Below are positions 1-9,617 of a DNA stretch of 64,000 bases, one piece after another. Within the stretch, counting starts at the first letter, position 1. Every line of letters starts with the position of its first letter. Both the position numbers and the translations under genes were made by a program. Under the pieces are notes generated by a model. That model had not been told where the DNA came from, searched no databases, and saw nothing but the letters and a program-made list of their open reading frames with translations. The stretch comes from Thermodesulfovibrio sp. (GTDB taxonomy: Bacteria > Nitrospirota > Thermodesulfovibrionia > Thermodesulfovibrionales > UBA6898): assembly GCA_013824615.1 (NCBI GenBank), contig PNOC01000012.1, forward strand, positions 1 to 64,000. Reading direction: 5' to 3'.

Positions 1-135
1 TGGAAAGAATATCTGAAATAGGATAGCGGCCAGGGGTCTTTCGGAAAGTGGCATTGACGTCTTTTATTAGCATTCCCATTTCTCGGAAAAACATCTTTTG
101 CTAAATAATCACGAATTGTTTCACCTCTCGCAAAA

Positions 136-150
136 CGCCACGTAGTGGCG
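136..150. repeat. Perfect inverted repeat downstream of the integrase
   Basis: CGCCAC and GTGGCG flank a GTA spacer, giving a perfect 6-bp stem just past the 3' end of the integrase gene. It could be a transcription terminator (no T run is present) or part of a recombination site. The rest of positions 1-219 shows no convincing gene. Confidence 0.4.
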
Positions 151-219
151 AGAAGTGAGCGCTCCGCTGGAAATGCGGTGTGACTGTAGAAATTTTGTGC
201 AGGCCCTCGAAGTGTGATG

Positions 220-1062
220 CTATTTTTCGTGCAGGTTATCCATCCAGCGAATTGCCTCAGCATCGCTGACCTTGCCTAAGTATATCTGAGTGGTCTTCAA
301 GTCTTGATGCCTCAGGATCACCTTGGATATGATTTCCAGTGGGACCCCATTTCTACTGGCATAGGTCGCTGAATGACGCCTCAGGTCGTGTGGAGAGATT
401 TTCAGATTGAGGCTGGCCCCCAGTCTGTGAACAAGATTTCTCGCCGTTGTGTAACAGACTCTGAAGAGTCGATCCTCCGGAGACAGATTCAGAGTCGCAA
501 TATAATCGACCATCCTCTGTGCGATATGTTCAGGCATGAAGGCCACCTCTGCGTCCTTCCCTGATTTCGGTTCTCTTATCAGAAGCTTCCGGGTGGAGAC
601 ATCGGAAACCTTTAGAGCAAGAACCTCCCCAATGCGGAGGCCACAGCGCGCCTGCAACTCAAGCATGAGCCTATCCCTCAAATTGGATGTGTTGAAAATC
701 AGTTCGTCTACTGTCTCCTTATCAAGGATTTTACGCTGCAGACGTGTAGCTGCTTTGAAAGCCTTTGAGAGCAGGGAGGAATTGCAAGGGTTCTGGATGT
801 TTGATCCGGCTAAATCAAGTGCGAAACTGAAAAAGGCCTTCAGTTGAGAATACCTCAGGTGTCGAGTCGATCTCGCCAGCGTGCCGGTGCCGGTCTCAAG
901 AAATTGTCGTATCTCCTCTGCCTTTACCGAATCGATCTCACGATTACAAAACGATTCCCGGAAATTCTCCAGAAGAAGCCTATAGCTCTCCCGTGTTCTG
1001 GCCTTTAGTGTGGCTCTTTGATGGTCTTTGTGTAATTCTAGCGCTTGATTGATTGTCATCAT
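220..1062 (-). CDS. Tyrosine recombinase / integrase (XerC/D-like)
   Basis: This 280-residue protein has the two-domain plan of phage-type integrases. An N-terminal SAM-like DNA-binding region covers roughly residues 1-100, followed by the catalytic domain. Visible catalytic residues are R143 in GLRIGE, a likely beta-hairpin lysine near K166, H225 and R228 in HDLRRH, H252 in LRHQD and the nucleophile Y261 in QIYLG. It should cut and rejoin DNA through a 3'-phosphotyrosine bond, for integration, excision or dimer resolution. The start has GGAGA five bases upstream. It is the last gene of the minus-strand run that begins at parB, and it ends in TAG. No attachment site could be identified. Confidence 0.93.
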   Translation of the reverse strand: MMTINQALELHKDHQRATLKARTRESYRLLLENFRESFCNREIDSVKAEEIRQFLETGTGTLARSTRHLRYSQLKAFFSFALDLAGSNIQNPCNSSLLSKAFKAATRLQRKILDKETVDELIFNTSNLRDRLMLELQARCGLRIGEVLALKVSDVSTRKLLIREPKSGKDAEVAFMPEHIAQRMVDYIATLNLSPEDRLFRVCYTTARNLVHRLGASLNLKISPHDLRRHSATYASRNGVPLEIISKVILRHQDLKTTQIYLGKVSDAEAIRWMDNLHEK

Positions 1063-1401
1063 TTGTCTCCTTTCCGTCAGTTCACGAAAAACCCGAGGGC
1101 CGGCACCTGCTTATATTATCGGTGAAAAGAAAGGCCATTGAAAGGATGAATAAAGCTGTGCTGGTGCTCCCTGGTAACTGCCGACGTCAAGTCTTTCTAA
1201 AGACGTTTGTTTTCAGTTGCATTGTTTCGGGAGTTAAAGTATCGAGTTGTCGGTAACACCCAAAGGGATGGGGCCTAATGCGCTAAAAAGCATGGAGCCT
1301 CGCCTTATGATTGGCTTCGTTTTGATCCTCTGCTACATATGGTAACCTCTTGCCGGAATAGTGACCGATCTGGGCGGGGTAAGCACATAATCTTGTTGTA
1401 C
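1063..1401. other. Intergenic region between integrase and site-2 protease
   Basis: About 340 bases with no supported gene. It contains stop codons in all frames and no recognisable RNA gene. It may hold the integrase promoter and possibly an attachment site, but neither can be pointed to. Confidence 0.4.
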
Positions 1402-2484
1402 TTACTTCGCCAGCTCTCCAGCGATAACCTTGATTAAATCATTATAGAAGACCAGTACCGTTAATATGATGATCAACGACATCCCTATCCTCTGGATGGT
1501 GAGTAAGGTCTTTCCGCTAAACGCTTTCCCTCTGATAGCCTCGATAGCAAACAAAAGCAGGAACCCTCCGTCAAAAGCCGGTATCGGCAGAAGATTTACG
1601 ACTCCTATGTTTATACACAGGAATGCCAACGTGAAGAGATAATTGCCGACTCCGGCCGCCAGTTGTTTTGTTGCCGCGGCTGCGACCATCACCGGGCCTC
1701 CAAGATCTGATGCTGATAATTTTCCTACAATGAGGCTCCCAACCGCTCCCCAGACGAGAGATATGAACTCACCTGATTTTTCAAAGGCCATTACAATGGC
1801 GTCGGGCAGAGTTTTGCGATACGTCACTGTCTTATTTGTAGCTGTAATGCCAAGATAACCGGCCGACTTTTTATTTTTGAGAACATCCACCCCGACTCGA
1901 TTTTCAGGTATGACAATTAAAGAGACTGCTTGGTTGTCTCTCATAAGCTCCAGCGGGATCTTTTCATCGGGGTGTGCCTGTACTATGCGGATAGCCTCCT
2001 CAAACGTGGTTACACTTTCCCTATTTACCGACTTTATCATATCGCCAGGCCTGATCCCGCTCCGTTCGGCCGGGGAGTCTTTCTGGACAGATAGCACTTC
2101 GGCGGGAATGGCCTGTATTCCGATCAAATACACGGAGACTAAGATAACAAATGCGCATATGATGTTTGACAGTGCCCCTGCAACAGCGATAAAGGCCTTT
2201 ATATGCGTCCGCTGATGACTGAAGGACCTCTCTTCCTGTCCGACCGGCACCGGGGCGTCTGGCCCTTCACCGAGCAGTTTTACATATCCGCCGATCGGGA
2301 ATAATCCCAATGAGAATTGAGTTTCACCCCGGTAGAAAGAGAATAGGGTGGGCCCCATTCCGAGGGAGAACTTCTCGACTTTAACATTTGACAGCCTGGC
2401 CGCTATGAAATGCCCGAATTCATGGGTAAGGATAATCGCACTAAACAGAAAGACTGCTGCAAATGTGCCGTATAACAAATTCAT
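1402..2484 (-). CDS. rseP: RseP-type site-2 intramembrane zinc metalloprotease (M50)
   Basis: The 360-residue membrane protein has the M50 hallmarks: HEFGH (H21, E22, H25) in the first membrane segment, a central PDZ domain (about 120-200, with SPAERSGIRPGDMI), and a C-terminal NLLPIPAFDGG motif carrying the third metal ligand. Family members cut anti-sigma factors or signal peptides inside the membrane. Length is slightly below E. coli RseP (about 450) and matches one-PDZ homologs. GGAGG precedes the ATG by five bases. It lies 108 bases downstream of rpoC on the same strand. A site-2 protease on such an element is unusual; its substrate is unknown. Confidence 0.9.
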   Translation of the reverse strand: MNLLYGTFAAVFLFSAIILTHEFGHFIAARLSNVKVEKFSLGMGPTLFSFYRGETQFSLGLFPIGGYVKLLGEGPDAPVPVGQEERSFSHQRTHIKAFIAVAGALSNIICAFVILVSVYLIGIQAIPAEVLSVQKDSPAERSGIRPGDMIKSVNRESVTTFEEAIRIVQAHPDEKIPLELMRDNQAVSLIVIPENRVGVDVLKNKKSAGYLGITATNKTVTYRKTLPDAIVMAFEKSGEFISLVWGAVGSLIVGKLSASDLGGPVMVAAAATKQLAAGVGNYLFTLAFLCINIGVVNLLPIPAFDGGFLLLFAIEAIRGKAFSGKTLLTIQRIGMSLIIILTVLVFYNDLIKVIAGELAK

Positions 2485-2592
2485 CGTGACCTCCGTGGTT
2501 ATCGGTTATTTTGTCCTATGAGTCTTTTTAAGAAAGTCAGGCCATTTTGTCAACAGCCTTTTTTGAATATTTATAGAAAAATTATCGAGCAC

Positions 2593-5500
2593 TCAGCCAA
2601 ACATACTTGAGAGCTTCTTAATCGCCTCATCCCTCTGTCTTTTCTGTTCGGCCTGCTTCGGGGGAAGCAGAAATACATTTTTGTTATGGGGATGTCCTGT
2701 CCCGACCGGCACCATGCGGCCTATTATAATATTTTCTTTTGTACCGGTCAGAGGGTCCTTGGCCTTTCGGACCGCCGCGTTTGACAGGATTTCCTTCGTA
2801 TTTTGAAAAGATGCTGCCGACAGCCAGCTGTCGGATTCCAGCGCGGCTTTTGTAAGGCTCATGATTATAAAGCGGGCTTTTGCCCTGGCACCCCGTGGTG
2901 CCTTGTTGATCCGCAGAAACTTGTGCCATGATACCTTCTCTCCGGGGACAAAGTCCGTGCTCCCAGCCTCGGTAATGACAACCTTCCTGAGCATTTTCCG
3001 GAGAATTATCTCGAAGTGCTTGTCGTCGATATCGACCCCCTGCGATTTATATATCTTCTGCACTTCATCTATGACATATGCTGCGGCGCCTGCCGGTCCG
3101 AATACGTCCAGTATGTCTCTGGCGTCCACTATTCCTTCTGCGAGAATGTCCCCGGTCTTTATCCAGTCACCATCGAGGTAGTTGATCTGCCGGCCAACCC
3201 TGATTCGATGCTCGCGGGCCGATCCACCCCCCTCTATGGAAATAGTAATAAAACCGTTTTTCGCCTGACCAATCTTGACCTGGCCGTCGATTGCTGCAAG
3301 CACGGCCGGTTCATCTATCAAACGCACTTCGAGCAGTTGCAGTACTCGCGTGAGTCCTCCTGTTATATCGGCATTTTTGGAGGCCTCGCCTGGCAGTTTT
3401 GCGATAATGTCACCGGGAAGAACTACCTGCTCCTGTTTCAAGATCACCATGGCCCCCATGGGCATCATGTATTGTTTCTCGCCGATAAGCACCGTTGGAA
3501 TGGTCGTAGGGAGGATATTGGTCACATAGAGTTGGCTTATGCCCGTTTCAGCGTCTATGACTTCATTGACAGTAGTACCTTTGATCATGCCTTCATAGGT
3601 GACGCTGCCGGCCGCTGTAGCGATTATCGACCGTGAAAAGGGATCCCATTCTATAATTTTCTGTCCCTTTTTAACGTCATCGCCCTCTTGGGCCAGTAGA
3701 GTTGATCCATATCTGACGCCGCCGGCTTCCTTTTCGAGCCCATTTGCAAAAATCGTGGCTTTGCCACTTCTGCTTACAACGACCTTACTACCATTTCTAT
3801 CTTTCACATATAAGACATCGACATAGTGCAATTTCCCATCATATTTGGCCTCCAGGTGAGAGCTGCTGCCACCTCCGGAGGCAGTGCCTCCGGAGTGAAA
3901 GGTCCTCAGGGTAAGCTGGGTGCCCGGCTCGCCTATGGATTGAGCGGCCAGTATGCCCACGGCATCCCCTATTTCCGGGAGTTGTCTGGAGGCCATATCA
4001 GCCCCGTAACAGGTGGCGCACATACCCACCTCAAGGTCGCAGAATATTGGGGATCTGACGATAACTTCGGATATCTCAGCGTCCCTGATCTTTGCCGATA
4101 TCTCTTTCGTTACCAGATCGCCCCGTATTGCGATAATTTCCTGTGTAACCGGATCGCTGAGGTCAGTACATAGAACGCGCCCGCGAACGCGCTCAGCAGC
4201 CGATGCCTTTACCACGTCATTGTCCAGCAAGGCTTTCATAGGGAACCCGCGGCGTGTGCCACAGTCGATCGCGTTGATCACGACGTCATGGGCTGCATCT
4301 ACCAGCCTTCTGGTAAAGTAGCCGGCGTTTGCCGTTTTCAGTGCCCCGTCGGCTCTCCCTTTACGAGCACCGTGACAGGACAGCAAATATTCAAAGTAGG
4401 TGAGCCCTTCCCGGAAATTGCTCTTTATCGGCATTTCGATGATATCTCCGTTTGGTTTGGCCATGAGTCCGCGCATGCCGGCGAGCTGCCTGATCTGGTC
4501 CTTTGATCCACGGGCCCCGGAATCCGCCATCATGAACATCGAATTGAATTCGCGTGCTATTTTTTTGTCGTCCTCTGAGGCATTGGGGTCGGTTATACCG
4601 AACTTTTCCATCATAACGGAGGCTATCGTGTCTGACGCCTTGATCCAGGCCGCAACTATCTTATTGTGCTTTTCCTGGTCATCCATTGTTCCCTGGGAGT
4701 GACTGCGCAGGATCTCTTTCACTTCGACCTCGGTTTCTCTGATAATAGAATCCTTCTCCTGGGGGATGGTCATATCGTGAATGCACAGTGACACGCCTGA
4801 GAGCGTTGCGTTCCGATATCCGAGATCCTTGAGATTATCAAGCAGTGTGACCGTAGCCTTGTTTCCCAGCCGGTCGTATACCAGTTCGATCAGCCCGCTG
4901 ACATCCTTCTTGCGCATGAGCTTGTTGAGGCTTGAAAAGGGGATTTCCGGGGGAAAGACCTCGGCAAATTGCAGGCGGCCGGCGGTCGTCTCCACAGTGC
5001 CCTCCTCCATACGCACCCTGACCAGGGCATGCAGATCTATAACGCCGTGATCGTGAGCAGTCAGAGCGTCCGCCTTGTCTGCGAATATCTTCCCTTCGCC
5101 CAGAGCACCTTTTCTGTCTTTTGTCATATAGTACAGCCCGAGTACCATATCCTGGCTTGGCACCATCGCGACTTTGCCGCTTGCCGGCGAAATAATATTG
5201 TTTGTCGCGAGCATGAGGACCTTGGCTTCAACCTGGGCGTCAAGCGTTATTGGCAGATGCACTCCCATCTGATCGCCGTCAAAATCGGCATTGAAGGAGG
5301 AGCAGGTGAGGGGATGCAACCGCAGGGCTCTTTCTTTGTGCAGTACGGGTTCAAACGCCTGGATGGACATTCTGTGCAGCGAAGGGGCACGGTTGAGGAG
5401 CACAACCATCTCGCTTGTCACGTACTCCAGAGCATCGATTGCAGTGTCATGCATCATGTCGCACAGCATCATGGCATGGGAAAGCGAGGGGGCCATCCCT

Positions 5501-6582
5501 GTCTGGCGGAGTCTTCCGTAGACGAAGGGACGCATGAGTCCCATGGCAAGTTCAATGGGAAGGCCGCATTGATGGAGTTTCAGATTTGGGCCGACTACAA
5601 TTACCGATCGTCCGGAATAGTCTACCCTCTTACCGAGGAGGTTGCGTCGGATTCTGCCTCCTTTCCCCTCGATCATTGAAGTCAGTGTCTTGAGGATTTT
5701 CTTTCCAGTGCGATTCTTTGTAACGTATTTCTTGTCGAGTAATGAGTCAACAGCCTCCTGGAGGGCTCTTTGCTCCGTATTTACGAGGACTCCTGGGGCC
5801 TGCATAAGCCGCCACCTGCTCAGACGTCGATTTCGACTGATGACCCTTGCATACAAATCATTCAGATCGGAACTGGCCGTCGTTCCGTTGTCGAACACGA
5901 TAACAGGTCTTAATCCGGCCGGCAGCACCGGCAGAACATCCATAACCATCAAGGCGGGGTTTATACCCGACTCGTGGATATCCCTCAATAACAATAGTCT
6001 TCTGTTGACCCTGCGGGAGGGCTCAAGCTTTCTGAGTTTGGACATTTCAGCCTTAGAGTCCATCGATGTAAGCATTTTCTTGATCAGGGCTGCACCCGTT
6101 GAAGCCCGAAAGCCTTTATGCTTTTCCCTGAGACAATCAAAGTAGCTGCCCGAGGAAATGAGGTCACCTTTCTTGAACGCAGCTGTGCCGGGATGCTCAA
6201 CCAGAAAGAGTTCGCACAGTATAATGCCGTCAAGTTTTCTCGGCGGGATATTGAGGTATGAGGCGATAATCTTTCTGAACCACGGATGCACAACAGGGGA
6301 GGCGAGGGTGATATGACCGAACCGGTGTCTCCGTACGATCGGATTATTCGCTTCTACCCCGCAGTCGGGGCATACTTTTACTTTCAGATGCCGCTTTCCG
6401 CAGCGGCAGCGCATATGCTCCATCGGGCCGAAGATCTTCTCGCACAAAAGACCCCGTTCAACCGCTTTCCCCTTCGTATCGAGGGTGTGAGGTACGCTCA
6501 CCTCGCCTCCTGACATCTCCAGTATTTTGAGAGGGTCCAGCAATCCTATAACAGCGCATTCAACGTCGGAGAATCTCTTCAC
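2593..6582 (-). CDS. rpoC: DNA-directed RNA polymerase beta-prime subunit, solitary
   Basis: At 1329 residues this is a full-length bacterial beta-prime. It has the N-terminal zinc site (C59, C61, C71, C74), the catalytic NADFDGDQ loop with Asp433, 435 and 437, the MADSGARGS and trigger-loop regions, the second zinc site (IDCGT plus CDLEVGMCATC), and the AAQSIGEPGTQLT segment. The GTG start is chosen because AGGGGG lies seven bases upstream and the protein begins at the normal clamp segment. No rpoB is adjacent, unlike almost all bacteria. It lies between a replication-relaxation-like gene 18 bases upstream and the rseP-like gene. It could replace the host subunit in a hybrid polymerase or pair with an element-encoded beta outside the window. 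Confidence 0.97.
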   Translation of the reverse strand: MKRFSDVECAVIGLLDPLKILEMSGGEVSVPHTLDTKGKAVERGLLCEKIFGPMEHMRCRCGKRHLKVKVCPDCGVEANNPIVRRHRFGHITLASPVVHPWFRKIIASYLNIPPRKLDGIILCELFLVEHPGTAAFKKGDLISSGSYFDCLREKHKGFRASTGAALIKKMLTSMDSKAEMSKLRKLEPSRRVNRRLLLLRDIHESGINPALMVMDVLPVLPAGLRPVIVFDNGTTASSDLNDLYARVISRNRRLSRWRLMQAPGVLVNTEQRALQEAVDSLLDKKYVTKNRTGKKILKTLTSMIEGKGGRIRRNLLGKRVDYSGRSVIVVGPNLKLHQCGLPIELAMGLMRPFVYGRLRQTGMAPSLSHAMMLCDMMHDTAIDALEYVTSEMVVLLNRAPSLHRMSIQAFEPVLHKERALRLHPLTCSSFNADFDGDQMGVHLPITLDAQVEAKVLMLATNNIISPASGKVAMVPSQDMVLGLYYMTKDRKGALGEGKIFADKADALTAHDHGVIDLHALVRVRMEEGTVETTAGRLQFAEVFPPEIPFSSLNKLMRKKDVSGLIELVYDRLGNKATVTLLDNLKDLGYRNATLSGVSLCIHDMTIPQEKDSIIRETEVEVKEILRSHSQGTMDDQEKHNKIVAAWIKASDTIASVMMEKFGITDPNASEDDKKIAREFNSMFMMADSGARGSKDQIRQLAGMRGLMAKPNGDIIEMPIKSNFREGLTYFEYLLSCHGARKGRADGALKTANAGYFTRRLVDAAHDVVINAIDCGTRRGFPMKALLDNDVVKASAAERVRGRVLCTDLSDPVTQEIIAIRGDLVTKEISAKIRDAEISEVIVRSPIFCDLEVGMCATCYGADMASRQLPEIGDAVGILAAQSIGEPGTQLTLRTFHSGGTASGGGSSSHLEAKYDGKLHYVDVLYVKDRNGSKVVVSRSGKATIFANGLEKEAGGVRYGSTLLAQEGDDVKKGQKIIEWDPFSRSIIATAAGSVTYEGMIKGTTVNEVIDAETGISQLYVTNILPTTIPTVLIGEKQYMMPMGAMVILKQEQVVLPGDIIAKLPGEASKNADITGGLTRVLQLLEVRLIDEPAVLAAIDGQVKIGQAKNGFITISIEGGGSAREHRIRVGRQINYLDGDWIKTGDILAEGIVDARDILDVFGPAGAAAYVIDEVQKIYKSQGVDIDDKHFEIILRKMLRKVVITEAGSTDFVPGEKVSWHKFLRINKAPRGARAKARFIIMSLTKAALESDSWLSAASFQNTKEILSNAAVRKAKDPLTGTKENIIIGRMVPVGTGHPHNKNVFLLPPKQAEQKRQRDEAIKKLSSMFG

Positions 6583-6600
6583 GATATAACCCCCTGTTTC

Positions 6601-7443
6601 CTAACGCTTTTTCTTGTTGAGTCTGACAACTGCAGCCTGTTCATCCCACATCGTAAGCCAACGTGTCTCTACAAATCCTTTATGCGTGAAGTCCTGGATC
6701 AATGCGAAGAAAATCTTAACCGCCATCACATCGTCCTTATTGGGGAAAGTCTGGCGGAATTCATTCTGCATATTGGAGATCCTCCTGGCTGTTCTGCAGA
6801 GTATCATGCTCGGCACCTTGAACAACTCAAACAGTCCAACCGCTTTTTCCACCACTCTTTTAAGGGAAATCGTGCCATTGTCGATTTCGATAGCTACCAC
6901 TTTTTTAGACGCGTCGCCATCGGGGAAGAGGGTTACCATCAAGTCCGGATATCTCATGCCTGCACCTCTGTACTCGGTTTTCAGAACGTTTTCATCCTTA
7001 AACTTGAATCTATAGAACAGCTGCCCAGCTTCCCGTTTTATTGTCCTCACCACATCGGTTACCATCAATTCATGGACTACTCCGTACCGATGCGGCAGAT
7101 GGGTTCTTATATGTTCGTGCTCCATACCGTTTTCGACCAAGGCGTCGATAGACAGGTCAGTGAGTGAGTAGAGGGCAAAGACATCTGCGCCTGTTCTTGA
7201 CCGATAGCGCTGACTCTGCACGAATCCCTCTCTCCTCATGCGCTTCAGGCGAATACGAAGCGCTTCCAACGTCATGTCACGCGAGAATTCAGTTGCATCG
7301 CTCAAAACGCGGAGGGCATTTTCTCCATTGCTTTTTGAATCGAACGCGAATTTCTTCATTTCATCTCTTATATCGGTAAGCTTTCTGGCTCCGCTTGAAA
7401 GACACCGAAATATATCGATATCCCTGCTGGTAACGTCGATCAT
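6601..7443 (-). CDS. Replication-relaxation-like protein (winged helix plus nuclease-like fold)
   Basis: The 280-residue protein starts with a winged-helix-like segment (VTSRDIDIFRCL). Its C-terminal half has PDLMV and VAIEIDNGT, the pattern of the degenerate PD-(D/E)xK-like domain in plasmid replication-relaxation (Replic_Relax) proteins. The start at 7443 is preferred because it overlaps the parB stop region closely; an upstream extension would run inside parB. It is co-transcribed between parB and rpoC. It probably binds DNA at an origin or partition site, although the activity is not established. The family call rests on visual pattern only. Confidence 0.65.
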   Translation of the reverse strand: MIDVTSRDIDIFRCLSSGARKLTDIRDEMKKFAFDSKSNGENALRVLSDATEFSRDMTLEALRIRLKRMRREGFVQSQRYRSRTGADVFALYSLTDLSIDALVENGMEHEHIRTHLPHRYGVVHELMVTDVVRTIKREAGQLFYRFKFKDENVLKTEYRGAGMRYPDLMVTLFPDGDASKKVVAIEIDNGTISLKRVVEKAVGLFELFKVPSMILCRTARRISNMQNEFRQTFPNKDDVMAVKIFFALIQDFTHKGFVETRWLTMWDEQAAVVRLNKKKR

Positions 7444-7447
7444 GCCA

Positions 7448-8374
7448 TTAGTCCTGCTGCAGGGAGGGCTGTGTTGCCCCGGCCCACAGATTCTCCATTT
7501 TCTGAATGAAACGATCAAATGCCTGGCGCACATCATCAAGCTCGTGTCCCTCCAGGGGAGTTCTGGGCAGCTTGATAGTGAGAGACACGTTACCCTTTGC
7601 CTCTACTTCTTTGGTATAACCAACCGTATCGGGAGGAGCAGACTTCTGCTGATTTTTGCCGCTAGCTTTGTCTACTACCCAATCAAGGGTATCTGCAATA
7701 CTCTCTTGTGCCATCCTGCGCAATATCCGGGCGAACTCCCTGCGGTTGGATTTTTCAAGTTTCTTTACATCAGCCGCAACGTCTGAAAATTGCTTTGCAA
7801 TGGAATATGTGATGGATTCCGCCTGAGCATGGAATATTTCGGCAATGGCAGGATGACTCTGAATAGCTTCGTGAATCTTGATATAGTTATCCACGTGTTT
7901 TCTGTCTTTGCCTACGTGACGGGCGACCTCTGCGGCAGTCGAATAATCAGCGAGCATCAGAGTGTAATGCTCGGCCGTCTCCATAAAATGCAGCTGCTCT
8001 CGCTGAGTATTTTCTGTGTTTGCTATCGCCCTCATCTGGATGTCGTTGTAGTCACGGATTACGGCGGGGATATGGGTACACCCAACAAGCCTCGATGCCC
8101 TGAGACGACGCTCTCCAGCGCACAACTCAAACTGGTCCAATATCCCTTGCATGGGTCTCACGATAACAGCATTTGTGACCCCTTTGTCCGCAATATCTGC
8201 TGCCAGTTCTTCGAGCTTCTTCTTGTCGAATATTTTTCTCGGCTGGAATGGGTTCGGGGCGATCCGGTCGACCGGTATCGGCACAATTGCCTCGCCCTCC
8301 ATGACATCAGCTTTTCGGTTGAGAAACGCCTCGGCATCGAAGCCTTCACCCTTGGTTGTGCTGTTTTCTTTCAT
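7448..8374 (-). CDS. parB: ParB-family partition protein / CTPase
   Basis: The N-terminal half has the ParB core: IPVDRIAPNPFQPRK, then LAADIADKGV, and the nucleotide-binding CAGERRLRASRLVG box. A helix-turn-helix region follows (STAAEVARHVGKDRKHVDNYIKI). The length of about 308 residues is typical. ParB binds a centromere (parS) and works with a ParA ATPase to segregate low-copy replicons; no parA lies in this window. ATG at 8374 is preferred over an upstream TTG because AGGAGG sits nine bases away. It heads the minus-strand operon that contains rpoC. Repeats in the gene-free zone upstream (8478-9097) are candidate binding sites. Confidence 0.92.
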   Translation of the reverse strand: MKENSTTKGEGFDAEAFLNRKADVMEGEAIVPIPVDRIAPNPFQPRKIFDKKKLEELAADIADKGVTNAVIVRPMQGILDQFELCAGERRLRASRLVGCTHIPAVIRDYNDIQMRAIANTENTQREQLHFMETAEHYTLMLADYSTAAEVARHVGKDRKHVDNYIKIHEAIQSHPAIAEIFHAQAESITYSIAKQFSDVAADVKKLEKSNRREFARILRRMAQESIADTLDWVVDKASGKNQQKSAPPDTVGYTKEVEAKGNVSLTIKLPRTPLEGHELDDVRQAFDRFIQKMENLWAGATQPSLQQD

Positions 8375-8477
8375 CCTCAAAATCCTCCTCTTCGGTTATA
8401 AAATAGCTGCTGATTAAATATTACGGAGAGGCAAAAAAGATGCATTTTTAGGTAGCAGATTTTGACCTTCAAAAAAA

Positions 8478-8490
8478 GGGAACAGTTCCC
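8478..8490. repeat. Perfect palindrome upstream of parB
   Basis: GGGAAC-A-GTTCCC, a 13-base perfect palindrome, lies about 100 bases before the parB start. It could be a parB operator or part of a centromere. It does not match the canonical chromosomal parS sequence. Confidence 0.4.
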
Positions 8491-8789
8491 GTGTTTTTGG
8501 GGGTGCTCTATAAGGGGGCCTACCCGACCAACCCCCTCCACCAAGTAAGGCGCTTTGAGGGCGACCATTCACCCGACCCTGACGCCGACCAACCCCAGAA
8601 TGCAAAAAAAACTTAGAAACCCGCTACTGGCATGGGCTGAGGAAAGATTCCACGGGGCATGACTATATCCCCTCACTCTTTGATTATTTGACCCGCCTGA
8701 CGGCTACTCCCTCTCACCCCCCCGGATGAACCCTTTTTCGGCCTTATCCCGAGCGGTCAAAAACATATGTAAGTGCCTGTTATTACAAC

Positions 8790-8801
8790 GTTTTGCACGT
8801 G
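8790..8801 (+). repeat. GTTTTGCACGTG direct repeat, copy 1
   Basis: The 12-base motif recurs exactly at 9086-9097 in the same orientation, and both copies continue with TTT-rich sequence. It contains CACGTG, the core hexamer of canonical parS (TGTTTCACGTGAAACA), preceded by a similar GTTT half, but it lacks the second half-site. Confidence 0.4.
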
Positions 8802-8891
8802 TTTAACGTCTTTTCTCTTTCTGCCTCTTTTCCTGATTCTTGTTATTGTTCTAATTCGCTTGTAATATCAATAGGTTAGCTGGCCTCACTC

Positions 8892-8920
8892 TTGACCGTG
8901 GGACCACATCCGGGTATAAT
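8892..8920 (+). promoter_or_regulatory. Near-consensus sigma70 promoter
   Basis: TTGACC at 8892-8897 and TATAAT at 8915-8920 are separated by exactly 17 bases. It points rightward. The first supported start codon downstream is at 9618, leaving about 690 transcribed bases without a clear gene. Confidence 0.75.
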
Positions 8921-9617
8921 ATAGGTATTATTTTTTAAAAGAGGTTTCTGCACAGCAAAAAGCCCATCATGAGCTGATCTCCTGGCATTTCTATTGTTTT
9001 TTCATTGCAAATGGCTTATTTACGCGGTTTGGCATTAATTCAGTTTCCCCTTTAGCTGCCCGACCCTCAATTCCCATTAATGCATGTTTTGCACGTGCTT
9101 TATTGACCCCTACAAAGTTCTGTTTTTTAATGCTTCTTCAGGTTCTGCCCTACCTCTTCAAATGAGTTCTAAAATCCTCCCATTCATAAGTCTCATTCCA
9201 CCTGCCTCGTTACCGTGAAGTTTTTCTATTTGTTCTCCCATCCAGAGTAATAATCCATTGTCTGTTCCTCCCATTTCCTTGCCTTCTCTTTTCATTTTCA
9301 CATTGCTTCCGTGAACTGTTTTAGGACCTTCAATCGCTTCTTTTTTTCCGAACTTCTCTTCAGTCCCGAAGCCCTTAACTTCTTCAGTTTTTAATGTCTT
9401 AATAGCTGTCCGCCTTCCTGCTTCTCTAAGGTTCTGAGCCGTCGTCCCGATAGAATTTCTTTCCGTTTTTTAATGTCTTTTAAAGAGAGTTTCTACTGTC
9501 TATTACTGCCTCTTTATCTCTTTTATGATGCGCGTCCCAAAGTAACTCTTTGAGTGAAAAAGGTGTCGCTGCAAAGTTTCACTGTGCCTGTCCAAGAGCA
9601 CACCAGGAGGAAGTACC
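8921..9617 (+). other. Gene-free, pyrimidine-rich transcribed region
   Basis: About 700 bases downstream of the promoter have no supported gene and are T/C-rich on the plus strand. TTTTTAATG-type words recur (near 9125, 9390 and 9465). The region could be a long leader of the 9618 gene, a non-coding RNA, or an origin or centromere. It does not match any RNA class I recognise. Confidence 0.4.
9086..9097 (+). repeat. GTTTTGCACGTG direct repeat, copy 2
   Basis: Exact second copy of the motif at 8790, 296 bases away and inside the gene-free zone beside parB. A ParB-binding or other partition role is inferred from position only. Confidence 0.4.

Noticed and set aside
2861-6513. Long plus-strand frames opposite rpoC
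   Set aside because: They are shadows of the strongly conserved beta-prime gene, with no ribosome sites and no protein-like motifs.
8375-9617. Minus-strand and plus-strand frames of 60-100 codons inside the gene-free zone
   Set aside because: They lack ribosome sites, have odd composition and overlap the small 9618 gene or nothing conserved.
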